Positions 52,473 through 61,857 of a DNA stretch of 64,000 nt are shown here, one piece after another. Position 1 is the stretch's first letter. Each line of letters opens with the position of its first letter. Below the pieces are notes generated by a model that saw only the letters and a list, made by a program, of their open reading frames with translations, did not search any database and had not been told where the DNA came from. The stretch spans positions 250,477-314,476 of the forward strand of contig NZ_AQXF01000004.1 of assembly GCF_000375545.1 (NCBI RefSeq), in the 5' to 3' direction. This DNA is from Kordiimonas gwangyangensis DSM 19435 = JCM 12864. GTDB lineage: Bacteria; Pseudomonadota; Alphaproteobacteria; Sphingomonadales; Kordiimonadaceae. The position numbers and the translations under genes are program-made.

Positions 52473-54107
52473 ATGGGTATTGCAGGTGTTGGTCAACTCA
52501 TTGGTGGGCTGGGCTTATTGCTGCTTGCGCTGGCCCTGATGACGGACGGGTTGCGCCTTGCCGCAGGTGACCGTCTGACAGGCATCCTGAAAAGAAGCAC
52601 AACACCCGCTTGGCGGGGTTTTATCTCCGGCGTGTCGGTCACGGCAATCGTGCAATCGTCAAGCGCGGTTACTATCGCGACGATCGGCTTCGTGAACGCG
52701 GGCCTTATCACTCTGTCGCAGGCAATATCGGTCATTTTTGGCACCAATGTCGGCACAACAATCACCGGTTGGCTTGTTACGGTGCTTGGCTTCGAGTTCG
52801 ATATCGCTGCCTTGGCGCTTCTGATGGTGGGTGCCGGGGTCATCGTGAGGTTGATTGCGGGCGAGCGACCTTATGGCGGGTTTGGTACCGCCCTCGCCGG
52901 GTTCGGCCTCTTTTTTCTTGGCATCGACTTCCTCAAAGCCGGCTTCAATGACCTCGGCTCGTTCGTAAACTTTCAGATTGTCAATCAGTTCGGTTCCTGG
53001 GGGATACTGCTTGGCATCGGGCTCGGGTTTGTTGTCACCGTCCTTGCGCAATCCTCAAGCGCGGCGATTGCGCTGGTGCTGACAGCGGCCAGCAGCGGCG
53101 CTGTTCTCTTGCCAACCGCTGCTGCCATGATTGTCGGAGCCAATATCGGTACGACCTCGACCGCGTTGCTCGCGACGGTCGGAGCAACACCCAATGCCCG
53201 GCGGGTGGGCCTTGCTCACATCTTCTTCAACCTCATCACAGGCGGAGTTGCGGCACTCCTGCTGTTGCTTGCGTTGCCGTTTGCGGACAGCATCAGCACA
53301 TGGATGGAAACCTCCGTATTTCTCGCCTTATTCCACACCGCTTTCAATATACTGGGTGTTCTTCTGGTCTGGCCAATGCGGACGCGCCTGTCCGCCTTCC
53401 TGGAGACGCGCTATCGAACAATTGAAGAAGACGAGCAGAAGCCGCGATATCTGGACCACACGCTGCAACAAACCCCCGGCCTCGCTTTGCAGGCCCTTTT
53501 GCGGGAAGTGGCACGGATTGACGAAAAGGTGGTTGACCTGGCCATGCTGGCGTTGGCCGAAGGCGAACCGGATCTGAAGCATATTGGCAGCCGCCGCATG
53601 ATCATAAGGGCGCTGGTCAGGGAGGTTTATGCCTTTGTGGGCCGGGTGCAGCGAACCAACGTCACCCCTGAGACCGCCGATGACCTGGGAGAGATTATGC
53701 GGATCGCTCAGTATTACCGTGAGGCAACGGACTTTATAGGCGAGGTGTGTCAGATCAGGGCTGCCATTGTGAAGCTGGAAGACAGCCAGGTCCGCCGCGC
53801 AGCGACACGTTATGTCAATCAGGTTGCGGGGTTTCTTGTGCGCGAGGGAATGCAGCCTGTTCCGATAGTGCCGTCCCTGCCTGATCACGTCGGTGGTAAG
53901 GTGAAACGTGGCTATCATGCCTTGAGGACTGATATATTGCATGCCGTTGTCGCACAGGATGTGCCGCCTTCAGCTGCCAATGAAATGCTGGATATTGTCA
54001 GCACGCTCAATCGCCTCATTGCCCGTATCTCGAAGGCGAACAGTTTGCTCAACAAACTTGGGGGCCGGTACGGGACTGGTGCAACGGGACTTCAGGCCCC
54101 GGCTTGA
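52473..54107 (+). CDS. Na/Pi cotransporter family protein with PhoU-like C-terminus
   Basis: Sodium-driven phosphate importer of the NptA/YjbB type. Two inverted repeats carry the signature QSSS: VQSSSAVTIATIGFVNAG near residue 55 and AQSSSAAIALVLTAAS near 192, each followed by GTNVGTT or GANIGTT. After about residue 340 the C-terminal part is helical and PhoU-like (EVARIDEKVVDLAMLALAEG). Length 544 aa. GGGAGG lies 6 bp before the ATG. It is the first gene of the arm whose later enzymes consume phosphate. Confidence 0.9.
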   Translation: MGIAGVGQLIGGLGLLLLALALMTDGLRLAAGDRLTGILKRSTTPAWRGFISGVSVTAIVQSSSAVTIATIGFVNAGLITLSQAISVIFGTNVGTTITGWLVTVLGFEFDIAALALLMVGAGVIVRLIAGERPYGGFGTALAGFGLFFLGIDFLKAGFNDLGSFVNFQIVNQFGSWGILLGIGLGFVVTVLAQSSSAAIALVLTAASSGAVLLPTAAAMIVGANIGTTSTALLATVGATPNARRVGLAHIFFNLITGGVAALLLLLALPFADSISTWMETSVFLALFHTAFNILGVLLVWPMRTRLSAFLETRYRTIEEDEQKPRYLDHTLQQTPGLALQALLREVARIDEKVVDLAMLALAEGEPDLKHIGSRRMIIRALVREVYAFVGRVQRTNVTPETADDLGEIMRIAQYYREATDFIGEVCQIRAAIVKLEDSQVRRAATRYVNQVAGFLVREGMQPVPIVPSLPDHVGGKVKRGYHALRTDILHAVVAQDVPPSAANEMLDIVSTLNRLIARISKANSLLNKLGGRYGTGATGLQAPA

Positions 54108-54124
54108 TCTCCATCAAAGAAGAG

Positions 54125-54139
54125 CCGGCACAGTGCCGG
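54125..54139. other. Small hairpin between the phosphate transporter and the phosphorylase gene
   Basis: CCGGCA-CAG-TGCCGG, followed by ATGGTTTTCC, lies in the 65-bp gap. Without a clean T-tract it is a weak attenuator or mRNA-stability hairpin. Confidence 0.35.
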
Positions 54140-54172
54140 TATGGTTTTCCTGACTCGCGAGGATGACTGGTA

Positions 54173-55666
54173 ATGCTGAAGCTCAAACGTGTGGCCATTG
54201 ATACGCAGGGAGCGAACGTCGCCTTCTTGGCGCGGAACTGTGTCGCTTACCGACCGGAAGAGTTTCAGGCCTTCAAGAAGATTGAGGTCCACCATAACGG
54301 TGGGCGGCTTCTGGCATCACTCATGATCGTTGATGACGAAAACATTGTCGCATCGGATGAACTCGGTCTGTCTGAGCAGGCATATGGCAGGCTCGGGGCC
54401 TCTGAGGGTGAGGAAGTGTGCATCGCGCCCGCCGAGCCACCACGAAGCCTGGATCATGTAAGGCAGAAAATCCACGGTTACACGCTTGAGCCGCACCAGC
54501 TTGAGGACATCATTTCCGACATTGCCGCGCACCGGTACTCTGAAATGGAAATTGCTGCTTTCCTCGTGTCGTCCGCCGGTTTCATGACAACGGGAGAAAT
54601 GCTGGCGCTGACACGGGCGATGGCAAAGGTTGGCAACCGGTTGCACTGGGAAGCTCCCATTGTGGTGGACAAGCACTGTATTGGCGGCATCCCCGGTAAC
54701 CGTACTTCAATGATTGTTGTTCCCATTGTCGCCGCACATGGTTTGCCGATCCCGAAATCCTCGTCGCGCGCCATAACGTCGCCCGCCGGTACGGCCGACA
54801 CGATGGAAGTTCTCGCGAAGGTCGATCTGTCGATGCAGGCTATGCGTCGTGTGGTCGAGGATTGTGGTGGCTGTCTTGTCTGGGGTGGGCATGTCAATCT
54901 GTCGCCGGCTGATGATGTGCTGATCTCTGTCGAGCGTCCGTTGTCGATCGATACACGCGAACAGATGGTTGCCTCCATCATGTCCAAGAAATTGTCAGCG
55001 GGCTCCACCCATCTGCTGATTGATATCCCCGTCGGAAGCAGCGCCAAGGTGCATAGTAACGGGGATGCCATGCGCCTTCGCAAACTCTTTGAATACGTTG
55101 GGCAGGAAGTAGGTTTATCGGTCGAGGTGGTAACGACGGACGGTAGCCAGCCCATCGGATTCGGCATTGGCCCCGTCCTTGAAGCGCGAGATGTGATGGC
55201 TGTGCTGTCGAATGCGCCTGGCGCGCCTGCCGACCTGCGGGAAAAGTCGCTGCAACTTGCCGGGGCCCTCATTGAAAATGACCCCGGCCTGCGCGGCGGG
55301 TCCGGCTATACAAGGGCGCGGCAGCTTCTTGAAAGCGGCGAGGCGCTCAAAGCCATGAACCGGATCATCGATGCACAGGGCAGGCAACAGCAAATCGCGA
55401 AGGCAGGTGCACTCGTCAAGGATATCTGTGCCGACAGGTCCGGCATTGTGAAAGCAATTGATTGTTTCAGGATGAACAGGCTTGCCCGGCTCGCCGGTGC
55501 CCCGCTTGACAAGGGCGCGGGTATCGACCTGTTTCGCAAAGTCGGTGATCCGGTGGAAAAAGGGGAGCCGCTCTACCGCATCCATGCATGTTTCGAATCC
55601 GACTTCGGTTTTGCGCTGACCTATGCCGCCGAAGGCAGCGGCTATATCGTGGGGGATATGGGATGA
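54173..55666 (+). CDS. AMP-phosphorylase-like member of the thymidine phosphorylase family
   Basis: Phosphorolyses a nucleoside or nucleoside monophosphate. The core signature is [19 protein letters not shown] followed by [20 protein letters not shown], which matches archaeal AMP phosphorylase (AMP + Pi to ribose-1,5-bisphosphate + adenine) better than thymidine phosphorylase (KHSTGG..., GHTGGTLDKLE). An N-terminal extension of about 90 residues and a C-terminal lid ([20 protein letters not shown]) complete a 497-aa protein. It overlaps the PRPP-synthetase-like gene by 4 bp. Substrate is inferred from motif resemblance only. Confidence 0.85.
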   Translation: MLKLKRVAIDTQGANVAFLARNCVAYRPEEFQAFKKIEVHHNGGRLLASLMIVDDENIVASDELGLSEQAYGRLGASEGEEVCIAPAEPPRSLDHVRQKIHGYTLEPHQLEDIISDIAAHRYSEMEIAAFLVSSAGFMTTGEMLALTRAMAKVGNRLHWEAPIVVDKHCIGGIPGNRTSMIVVPIVAAHGLPIPKSSSRAITSPAGTADTMEVLAKVDLSMQAMRRVVEDCGGCLVWGGHVNLSPADDVLISVERPLSIDTREQMVASIMSKKLSAGSTHLLIDIPVGSSAKVHSNGDAMRLRKLFEYVGQEVGLSVEVVTTDGSQPIGFGIGPVLEARDVMAVLSNAPGAPADLREKSLQLAGALIENDPGLRGGSGYTRARQLLESGEALKAMNRIIDAQGRQQQIAKAGALVKDICADRSGIVKAIDCFRMNRLARLAGAPLDKGAGIDLFRKVGDPVEKGEPLYRIHACFESDFGFALTYAAEGSGYIVGDMG

Positions 55667-56565
55667 CTGGCATCAGCCTGCATGCTTTCCCCGGCTATGA
55701 AAGTGAAGCCGCCAAGTTGGCTACCGCCCTGCAGGTGCAGCTTCACGCCGTGGACATTCATGCCTTCCCGGATGGAGAGAGCCGGGTGAGGATAGAACCT
55801 GTCGCAGGCACCGCTATTCTGTTTGCGGGGCTTGATCATCCTGACAGCAAGATCACGCCGCTCCTGCTGGCTGCAGCCGCATTGCGAGACTGGGGCGCTT
55901 CCCGCGTGGTACTGGTATGCCCCTATCTTTGCTACATGCGCCAAGACAAGGCCTTCGCGGAAGGAGAAGCGGTTAGCCAACGTGTCTTCGGGGCAATGTT
56001 GGCGCGCTTTTTTGATCGTGTGATCACGGTGGACCCACACCTGCACCGGGTCTCTTCCCTTGCGGATGTGATGCCTGGCATTCAGGCTGATGTGTTATCG
56101 GCCGCGTCCGCCATTGGCGAAATGATCGCAGGTGATGACAGCCTGCGGAATGTCATTCTTGTCGGGCCGGACAGTGAATCTCGCCAATGGGTATCGCAGG
56201 CTGCCAGTCAGGCCGAGGCGGACTATCTTATAGCGCAGAAGGTTCGGCACGGTGACAGAAACGTGGAAATTACGCTTGAAAATGCGGCGTCCGTCCGAGG
56301 CCACCCGGTGGTTATCGTTGATGACCTGATATCTAGCGGTGCTACCGTCTGTCGGTGCGCTGAACTTCTGTCTCGCGCCGGGGCCAGCCGGATTGAGGTG
56401 GCGGCGGTTCATATGCTTGCGGATGACACAGCACTGGAAGCAATCAAGGCAGCAGGCGTGACCCGAATACGGTCAAGCAGCAGCATCAAGCATCCCAGCA
56501 ACGCATTCAGCCTCACGCCGCTATTTGTTGCTGCGCTGGAGGAGGAGGTTCATCATGGGCATTAA
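55663..56565 (+). CDS. Ribose-phosphate pyrophosphokinase-like protein
   Basis: PRPP-synthetase fold: [36 protein letters not shown] (the ATP loop), TVDPHLHR and the PRPP-binding [18 protein letters not shown]. It is 300 aa, shorter than E. coli Prs, and diverges at the metal loops, as in the archaeal-type branch. In this operon it might make PRPP, or run in reverse to give ribose-5-phosphate plus ATP from PRPP and AMP; neither direction is shown. The ATG at 55663 overlaps the phosphorylase stop, and its end overlaps the beta-CASP gene by 11 bp. Confidence 0.83.
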   Translation: MTGISLHAFPGYESEAAKLATALQVQLHAVDIHAFPDGESRVRIEPVAGTAILFAGLDHPDSKITPLLLAAAALRDWGASRVVLVCPYLCYMRQDKAFAEGEAVSQRVFGAMLARFFDRVITVDPHLHRVSSLADVMPGIQADVLSAASAIGEMIAGDDSLRNVILVGPDSESRQWVSQAASQAEADYLIAQKVRHGDRNVEITLENAASVRGHPVVIVDDLISSGATVCRCAELLSRAGASRIEVAAVHMLADDTALEAIKAAGVTRIRSSSSIKHPSNAFSLTPLFVAALEEEVHHGH

Positions 56566-58150
56566 AATTCGCTTCTGTGGCGCCGCAGGTACAGTTACGG
56601 GCTCGTGCTACTGGATCAGGACGGAAACACAGCAATTCCTTGTGGATTGCGGCATGTTTCAGGGGCCAAAAACCCTAAAGGAGCTCAACTACGGGGCATT
56701 TCCGTTTGACCCCGCACAGCTTGATTTCGTGCTCCTGACCCATGCCCATACGGATCACGCCGGCTTGCTACCCAAGCTGACCAAAAATGGTTTCACCGGA
56801 CCGATTTACATGACCTCGGGTACGCGGGACCTTCTTGCCTATATGCTGCCAGACAGTGCTTACATTCAGGAAATGGAGGTGGGCCGTCTCAACCGGCGTA
56901 ACCGGCAGCGCGGGCACGAGGAAGTTGAGCCAATCTACACGGCTGAAGATGTCGAGGTATGTCTCAGCCAAATTCGAACGATTGATTACGAGCATTGGCT
57001 TGATCTTGGAGGGGTGCAGGCCCGGTTCTGGAATGCAGGCCATATCCTTGGCGCCGCTTCCATTGAGTTGGAAGTGGGCGATGGTGAAGGACGGCAGCGG
57101 TTTCTGTTTTCAGGAGATATCGGGCCGGACAACAAGCTCTTTCATCCCGATCCGGAAGCTCCAAACGAAGTTGATTTTCTGATCTGTGAGGCAACCTACG
57201 GAGGCCGCTACAGGGAAAATGTACCACCAGAGGAGCGGCGGGCCATGCTTGCGCGCGAGATCAACGCTGCGATGAAGGCTGGTGGCGCGCTTGTCATTCC
57301 GGCCTTCGCGGTGGAGCGCACGCAGGAATTGCTGCTTGATATCGCCTACCTCCTTGGTCGTGGCGATATTCCCAGTGTTCCCGTTTTTCTGGATTCTCCG
57401 CTGGCAATCAGGGTGACATCTGTCTTCTCGGACCATCGTGATGACCTGCGTGATATTGGTAAGGGCCGCTCCCCGTTCGAGCATAGCAGTTTTCATTTCA
57501 CGGAAACCGTTGATGAGAGCAAAGCCATCGCGCGCTTCAGCGGCAATTCCATTATCCTTGCTGCGTCGGGCATGTGTGACGCTGGTCGTATCCGGCATCA
57601 CCTGATGAACCATCTGTGGCGCCCTCAGTCAACGGTGCTGCTTGTAGGGTATCAGGCGGAAGGCACATTGGGCCGCTTGCTCGAGCAAGGCAAAAAACGC
57701 GTGAAGATCCAGGGTGAAGACATCGAGGTCAGGGCGCGTATCCGGACACTTGATACCTATTCGGGGCATGCCGATCACGACGGCATTCTGGCGTGGATCA
57801 GGGAGCGTCTACCAGTCCGTCGCGCGCTGTTTCTCACGCACGGGAATCCGGAAGCGCTGTCAGCGATGCGTGAGGCACTGCTGGTGGAACGTTTCCCCGA
57901 AGACTTACTCATCATTCCGGCGCTTGATGACGACTATGATCTTGATGGGGTGGGGGCGAGACCAAAACGAACAGGCTTGATCAAACGGCTGCCACCCGAA
58001 GCGGTATGTGCTTCTGACTGGCATAATGATCTGGCGGAACTCACGCTGAACTTGCGCGCCCGACTTGAAGCGGCAGGTAGCGATAAGGAACGGCGGCAGA
58101 TTCTGGGTGACCTTGAAAGAGCCCTCAACCGGTCGCAAGGGATCAGCTAA
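56555..58150 (+). CDS. Metallo-beta-lactamase/beta-CASP hydrolase with RNA-specificity domain
   Basis: Predicted RNA-processing or nucleic-acid hydrolase. AAGTVTGSCYWI, then the zinc motif LTHAHTDHAGLLP (HxHxDH), NAGHILGAAS, FSGDIGPDN and the beta-CASP segment with IPAFAVERTQELL, LAASGMCDAGRIRHHL and YSGHADHDGI. Length is 531 aa. The start at 56555 follows GGAGGAGG by about 8 bp and lies inside the upstream gene. RNA turnover could provide the nucleotides phosphorolysed by the rest of the operon; this is inference. Confidence 0.88.
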   Translation: MGIKIRFCGAAGTVTGSCYWIRTETQQFLVDCGMFQGPKTLKELNYGAFPFDPAQLDFVLLTHAHTDHAGLLPKLTKNGFTGPIYMTSGTRDLLAYMLPDSAYIQEMEVGRLNRRNRQRGHEEVEPIYTAEDVEVCLSQIRTIDYEHWLDLGGVQARFWNAGHILGAASIELEVGDGEGRQRFLFSGDIGPDNKLFHPDPEAPNEVDFLICEATYGGRYRENVPPEERRAMLAREINAAMKAGGALVIPAFAVERTQELLLDIAYLLGRGDIPSVPVFLDSPLAIRVTSVFSDHRDDLRDIGKGRSPFEHSSFHFTETVDESKAIARFSGNSIILAASGMCDAGRIRHHLMNHLWRPQSTVLLVGYQAEGTLGRLLEQGKKRVKIQGEDIEVRARIRTLDTYSGHADHDGILAWIRERLPVRRALFLTHGNPEALSAMREALLVERFPEDLLIIPALDDDYDLDGVGARPKRTGLIKRLPPEAVCASDWHNDLAELTLNLRARLEAAGSDKERRQILGDLERALNRSQGIS

Positions 58151-58191
58151 CTGCCACATTTCCCTGATAGTGCCGGGAGCGAGAGGTAGAG

Positions 58192-59283
58192 ATGATCATA
58201 ACCATTAACATCGGCAGCTCGAGCGCCCGCCTGGGGTTGCACATGAATGACGGCAAGCTATGCCACCTCGATCATTTTGATGGCGGCATGCAGCAGTCGG
58301 GCATGGTGGACGTGCTGCATCAACTGGCAGCTCATGCCCGCGAGGGGGCGATTGATGCCGTCTGTCACCGTGTTGTCCACGGGGGCCCCAAGTTCATGGA
58401 AACCTGCTTCCTCGAACCCGAGGTCGAACAGGCAATTGAAAAGGCGTCATCGCTGGCACCGCTTCATAACCCGCCAGCCTTGCGCGGCATTGCCGCTGCG
58501 AGAAAGGCATTTCCAAAAGCACTACAGCTGGCGGCGTTTGATACGGGTCTTTACGCGGCTTTGCCCGATGCGGCTGCACATTACGCAGTGCCTGAGAGCC
58601 TTGATGTGCGGCGCCTTGGCTTTCACGGCCTCGCGCACCGGTCCATGCTCCGGCTTGTGAAGTCATGTGACACGGAGGGGTTTGCGGAAAAACGGGCCAT
58701 TAGCCTCCAGCTCGGCTCGGGCTGCTCGGCGACGGCAAGCCGCGGCGGGCAGGCCATTGATACGTCGATGGGCCATACACCGCTTGAAGGGCTCGTTATG
58801 GCGACCCGTTCAGGGGATATTGACCCTGGATTGCTGCTTCATGTCCTTGGCGAGAAGGGCCGTACAGCGGAGGCGGTGGAAACCCTGTTGAGCAAGCAGT
58901 CGGGCTTGCTGGGGATCTCCGGTAGAAGCGCGGACATGAGGGAACTTCTGGAACTTGATGATGAGCGGGCTGAACTCGCCGTTGCAATGTTCTGCTACCG
59001 GGCAAAAAAATACGTCGGTGCCTACGCGGCGGCGCTCGGCGGTGTGGATCATATCGTCTTCGGTGGCGGGATTGGGGAGAACCAGTCCGAAATCCGCCAT
59101 CGGATATTGGGGGGGCTGGACTTTCTGGGTGTCGAGCTCGATTCGCGGGCAAACGACGCTGTTGTTGGCCGTTCCGGCATGATTTCCAGTGGCCGCAGTG
59201 CGGTGCGGGTCGATGTATGTGCCGTGGATGAAAATAGCCTGATGGCGGAGGACACCGCTGCACTGATGCAGGGCAGTGAATAG
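58192..59283 (+). CDS. ackA: Acetate/propionate-family kinase, short variant
   Basis: Transfers phosphate from acetyl phosphate to ADP, making ATP and acetate. Motifs match the family with changes: ITINIGSSSARLGL (normally NAGSSSLK), CHRVVHGG, PLHNPP, FDTGLY (normally FDTAFH), RRLGFHGLAHRSM, MGHTPLEGLVMATRSGDIDPG and VFGGGIGENQ. The catalytic Asp and Arg positions are kept. At 363 aa it is about 35 residues shorter than E. coli AckA. It lies directly before the phosphoketolase gene, its metabolic partner. Confidence 0.88.
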   Translation: MIITINIGSSSARLGLHMNDGKLCHLDHFDGGMQQSGMVDVLHQLAAHAREGAIDAVCHRVVHGGPKFMETCFLEPEVEQAIEKASSLAPLHNPPALRGIAAARKAFPKALQLAAFDTGLYAALPDAAAHYAVPESLDVRRLGFHGLAHRSMLRLVKSCDTEGFAEKRAISLQLGSGCSATASRGGQAIDTSMGHTPLEGLVMATRSGDIDPGLLLHVLGEKGRTAEAVETLLSKQSGLLGISGRSADMRELLELDDERAELAVAMFCYRAKKYVGAYAAALGGVDHIVFGGGIGENQSEIRHRILGGLDFLGVELDSRANDAVVGRSGMISSGRSAVRVDVCAVDENSLMAEDTAALMQGSE

Positions 59284-59300
59284 CTGAAAAGGGAAGAGTC

Positions 59301-61721
59301 ATGACGGTGGAAACCCACCCGGTTCACGAAGAATATCAAACGGAGGCCCGAGCCCGGGCCTACCGGCGGTACAATGCAGACTTTGCTAAATGGGCCGAGG
59401 GGTACGGCGTGATCAAGCACAGCGCTGCAACGCAGGTAAATGTGCATGAGATGGTGGCATGGCTCGTCGAAAGTGGCAGCGTGCCGTCCGCCACCACTGC
59501 CTATACACGGCTTCAGGCCGCCGACCGTATTGCCAGCGCTGCCATGTGGCTTGTGGTGCACATGACCTACGCGGACAAGGTCTATACGGATGGCCGCGTC
59601 ATGGCCTCATCGGATTTCAAGAAAGACCCGCAAGGTCACACGGGTGGTGCCCTCAACATGGCGATCGGCTATGTGGGCTATCTCGCGGCAAATGCACTGC
59701 GTGGCACAACACGCGGATGGGTTATGGGGCAAGGGCACTGTGTGGCCGCAATCGACGCGGCCAACCTGATCATGGACAATATGTCCCCCGAGCAAGCAGC
59801 TCGATATGGTTTGAGCGACGAGGGACTGACAACCTTCGTGCGTGATTTCTATTCCTACGACATCAGCCCGGAAGGCAAGGCTGTTTCTCCCCTTGGCAGC
59901 CACGTGGGCCCCCATACGGCAGGGGGGGTCATTGAGGGTGGGTACCTTGGTTTTGCCGAGCTCCTCTATCCACATATGCCGTTGCCGGGCGAGCGGCTGG
60001 TGGCATTCCTGAGCGACGGTGCCTTTGAGGAACAGCGCGGAAGCGACTGGGCGCCGCGCTGGTGGCGGGCGGAAGACAGTGGTCTTGTCGCTCCCATCAT
60101 GATCGCCAATGGCCGCCGGATCGATCAGCGGTCCACCATGGCGCAAAGTGGTGGTGTCGACTGGTTCAGGAAACATCTCGCGCTGAACGGTTTTGACCCG
60201 ATTGACATCGACGGTCGTGACCCGGCTTCGTTCGCCTGGGCCATTTTTGAAATTGAGGCACGTCTGGCAGCGGCCGGGGATGCGTGCCGGGATGGCCGTG
60301 GTCATTATCCGGTGCAACTGCATTATGGTATCGCTGAAACAGAGAAGGGGTTCGGGTTTCCCGGTGCGGGTACCAACAGGGCGCATAACCTGCCGCTCGA
60401 AGGCAGCCCGTTTTCGGATACCGATGCCCGGACCAGCTTCAACGAAGGCGCGGCGAAGCTTTATGTACCCCGGGATGAGCTTGCAGCGGCAGTGCACGAC
60501 CTCAGCACCCACGAGGGGCAGGGGCGGGTGAAAGAGCGGGACCATCCTTTGGCAAAACGGTCCGTGAGACAACCGGATATGCCGCAGCCCGAGTGGTTAT
60601 CCACGAGCACAGAAACACGCTCCCCAATGGATGCGATAGACAGCTACTTCAGCCGAATTGTGGAAGCCAACCCGGACTTGCGGGTGCGGGTTGGTAACCC
60701 AGATGAGATGCGCAGCAACAATCTCAACCGTACGCTCGATCTCCTCAAGCACAGGGTGACTGCCCCTGAAGAAGGGATCGCAGAAGCGGTCGATGGCCGG
60801 GTGATCACCGCGCTTAATGAGGAAGCCGTGGTCTGTGCCGCGCTTGGCAACAAAGGCGGGATCAACCTCGTTTGCTCTTACGAGGCTTTTGCGGTGAAGA
60901 TGCTGGGTGCCTTACGGCAAGACCTTATCTTCGCTCGCAATCGCAAATTGGCCGGGCAGGCGCCATCGTGGCTTGGTGTGCCTGTGGTCCTCACATCCCA
61001 TGCCTGGGAAAATGGCAAGAATGAGCAGTCACATCAGGATACCACCCTCGCCGAGGCGATGCTGGGGGAAATGTCGGACGTTTCCCGTGTTGTATTTCCC
61101 TGTGACTGGAACAGTGCGCAGGTTGTCTTGCGCAGTGTTTATGAAAGCCGTGGAGTCATATGGTCGGTGGTGGCACCCAAGCGCCCGCAGCGTCGATGGT
61201 TTTCGAAGGAGCAGGCCGAGACTTTGATGCGGGACGGCGCGGTGCAGATAAAATCGGACCCGGATGCGCGCGTACTTCTTACTGCTACTGGCGGCTACCA
61301 ACTGACAGAGGTTCTCAAAGCATCTGCCCGACTGGAGGAAAAAGGTATTCCCCATGCGGTCAATTATCTGATGGAGCCGGGCCGTTTCCGCAACGCACGC
61401 GACCTGCTTGAAACCGACATGCTGGCTACACAGGAAGTTCGGGAAGAGCTTTTCCCGGCGTCCATATCAGCCCGGGTCTTCCTGACACACACCCGGGCCG
61501 CGCCCTACCTTGGCACAGTGCGTCCACTCGATACCGGCCCACAGACGACCCACGTGCTAGGCTATGCCAACAGGGGCGGTACCCTTGATGCGGCGGGAAT
61601 GTTGCTGGCAAATGGCTGTACCTTTGCTCATGTGCTGGAAAAGGTGACGGTTGCACTTGGGAGCCCATTGTCTGATTTTCTGACCAGTGATGAGATCAAG
61701 GCGCTGTCCCAGCGCCGCTAA
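59301..61721 (+). CDS. xfp: Phosphoketolase-family TPP enzyme with an altered cofactor motif
   Basis: Phosphoketolases cleave xylulose-5-phosphate (or fructose-6-phosphate) with phosphate to acetyl phosphate and glyceraldehyde-3-phosphate (or erythrose-4-phosphate). The 806-aa protein has the phosphoketolase layout: an N-terminal TPP domain with GYVGYLAANAL and GHCVAAIDAANLIMDNM, then SDGAFEEQRGSDWAPRWW where typical enzymes have GDGEAETGP. C-terminal domains carry NKGGINLVCSYEAFAVKMLGA and HTRAAPYLGTVRPLDTG. The changed metal/TPP motif marks a divergent clade; some related proteins carry the database name xylulose-5-phosphate 3-epimerase, so activity needs testing. Confidence 0.83.
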   Translation: MTVETHPVHEEYQTEARARAYRRYNADFAKWAEGYGVIKHSAATQVNVHEMVAWLVESGSVPSATTAYTRLQAADRIASAAMWLVVHMTYADKVYTDGRVMASSDFKKDPQGHTGGALNMAIGYVGYLAANALRGTTRGWVMGQGHCVAAIDAANLIMDNMSPEQAARYGLSDEGLTTFVRDFYSYDISPEGKAVSPLGSHVGPHTAGGVIEGGYLGFAELLYPHMPLPGERLVAFLSDGAFEEQRGSDWAPRWWRAEDSGLVAPIMIANGRRIDQRSTMAQSGGVDWFRKHLALNGFDPIDIDGRDPASFAWAIFEIEARLAAAGDACRDGRGHYPVQLHYGIAETEKGFGFPGAGTNRAHNLPLEGSPFSDTDARTSFNEGAAKLYVPRDELAAAVHDLSTHEGQGRVKERDHPLAKRSVRQPDMPQPEWLSTSTETRSPMDAIDSYFSRIVEANPDLRVRVGNPDEMRSNNLNRTLDLLKHRVTAPEEGIAEAVDGRVITALNEEAVVCAALGNKGGINLVCSYEAFAVKMLGALRQDLIFARNRKLAGQAPSWLGVPVVLTSHAWENGKNEQSHQDTTLAEAMLGEMSDVSRVVFPCDWNSAQVVLRSVYESRGVIWSVVAPKRPQRRWFSKEQAETLMRDGAVQIKSDPDARVLLTATGGYQLTEVLKASARLEEKGIPHAVNYLMEPGRFRNARDLLETDMLATQEVREELFPASISARVFLTHTRAAPYLGTVRPLDTGPQTTHVLGYANRGGTLDAAGMLLANGCTFAHVLEKVTVALGSPLSDFLTSDEIKALSQRR

Positions 61722-61857
61722 GCCTCGATGAGCATGGTAATGCCGAAGAAGTTTGTGGCGGTGGGAAAGGCAGCGTTAAAAACGGCACAAATACCGACAG
61801 GCCCTAGTTTCCATGAACCAACTTTATTGGTCCTGAACTTGGGGTAAAAGCCCTTGC

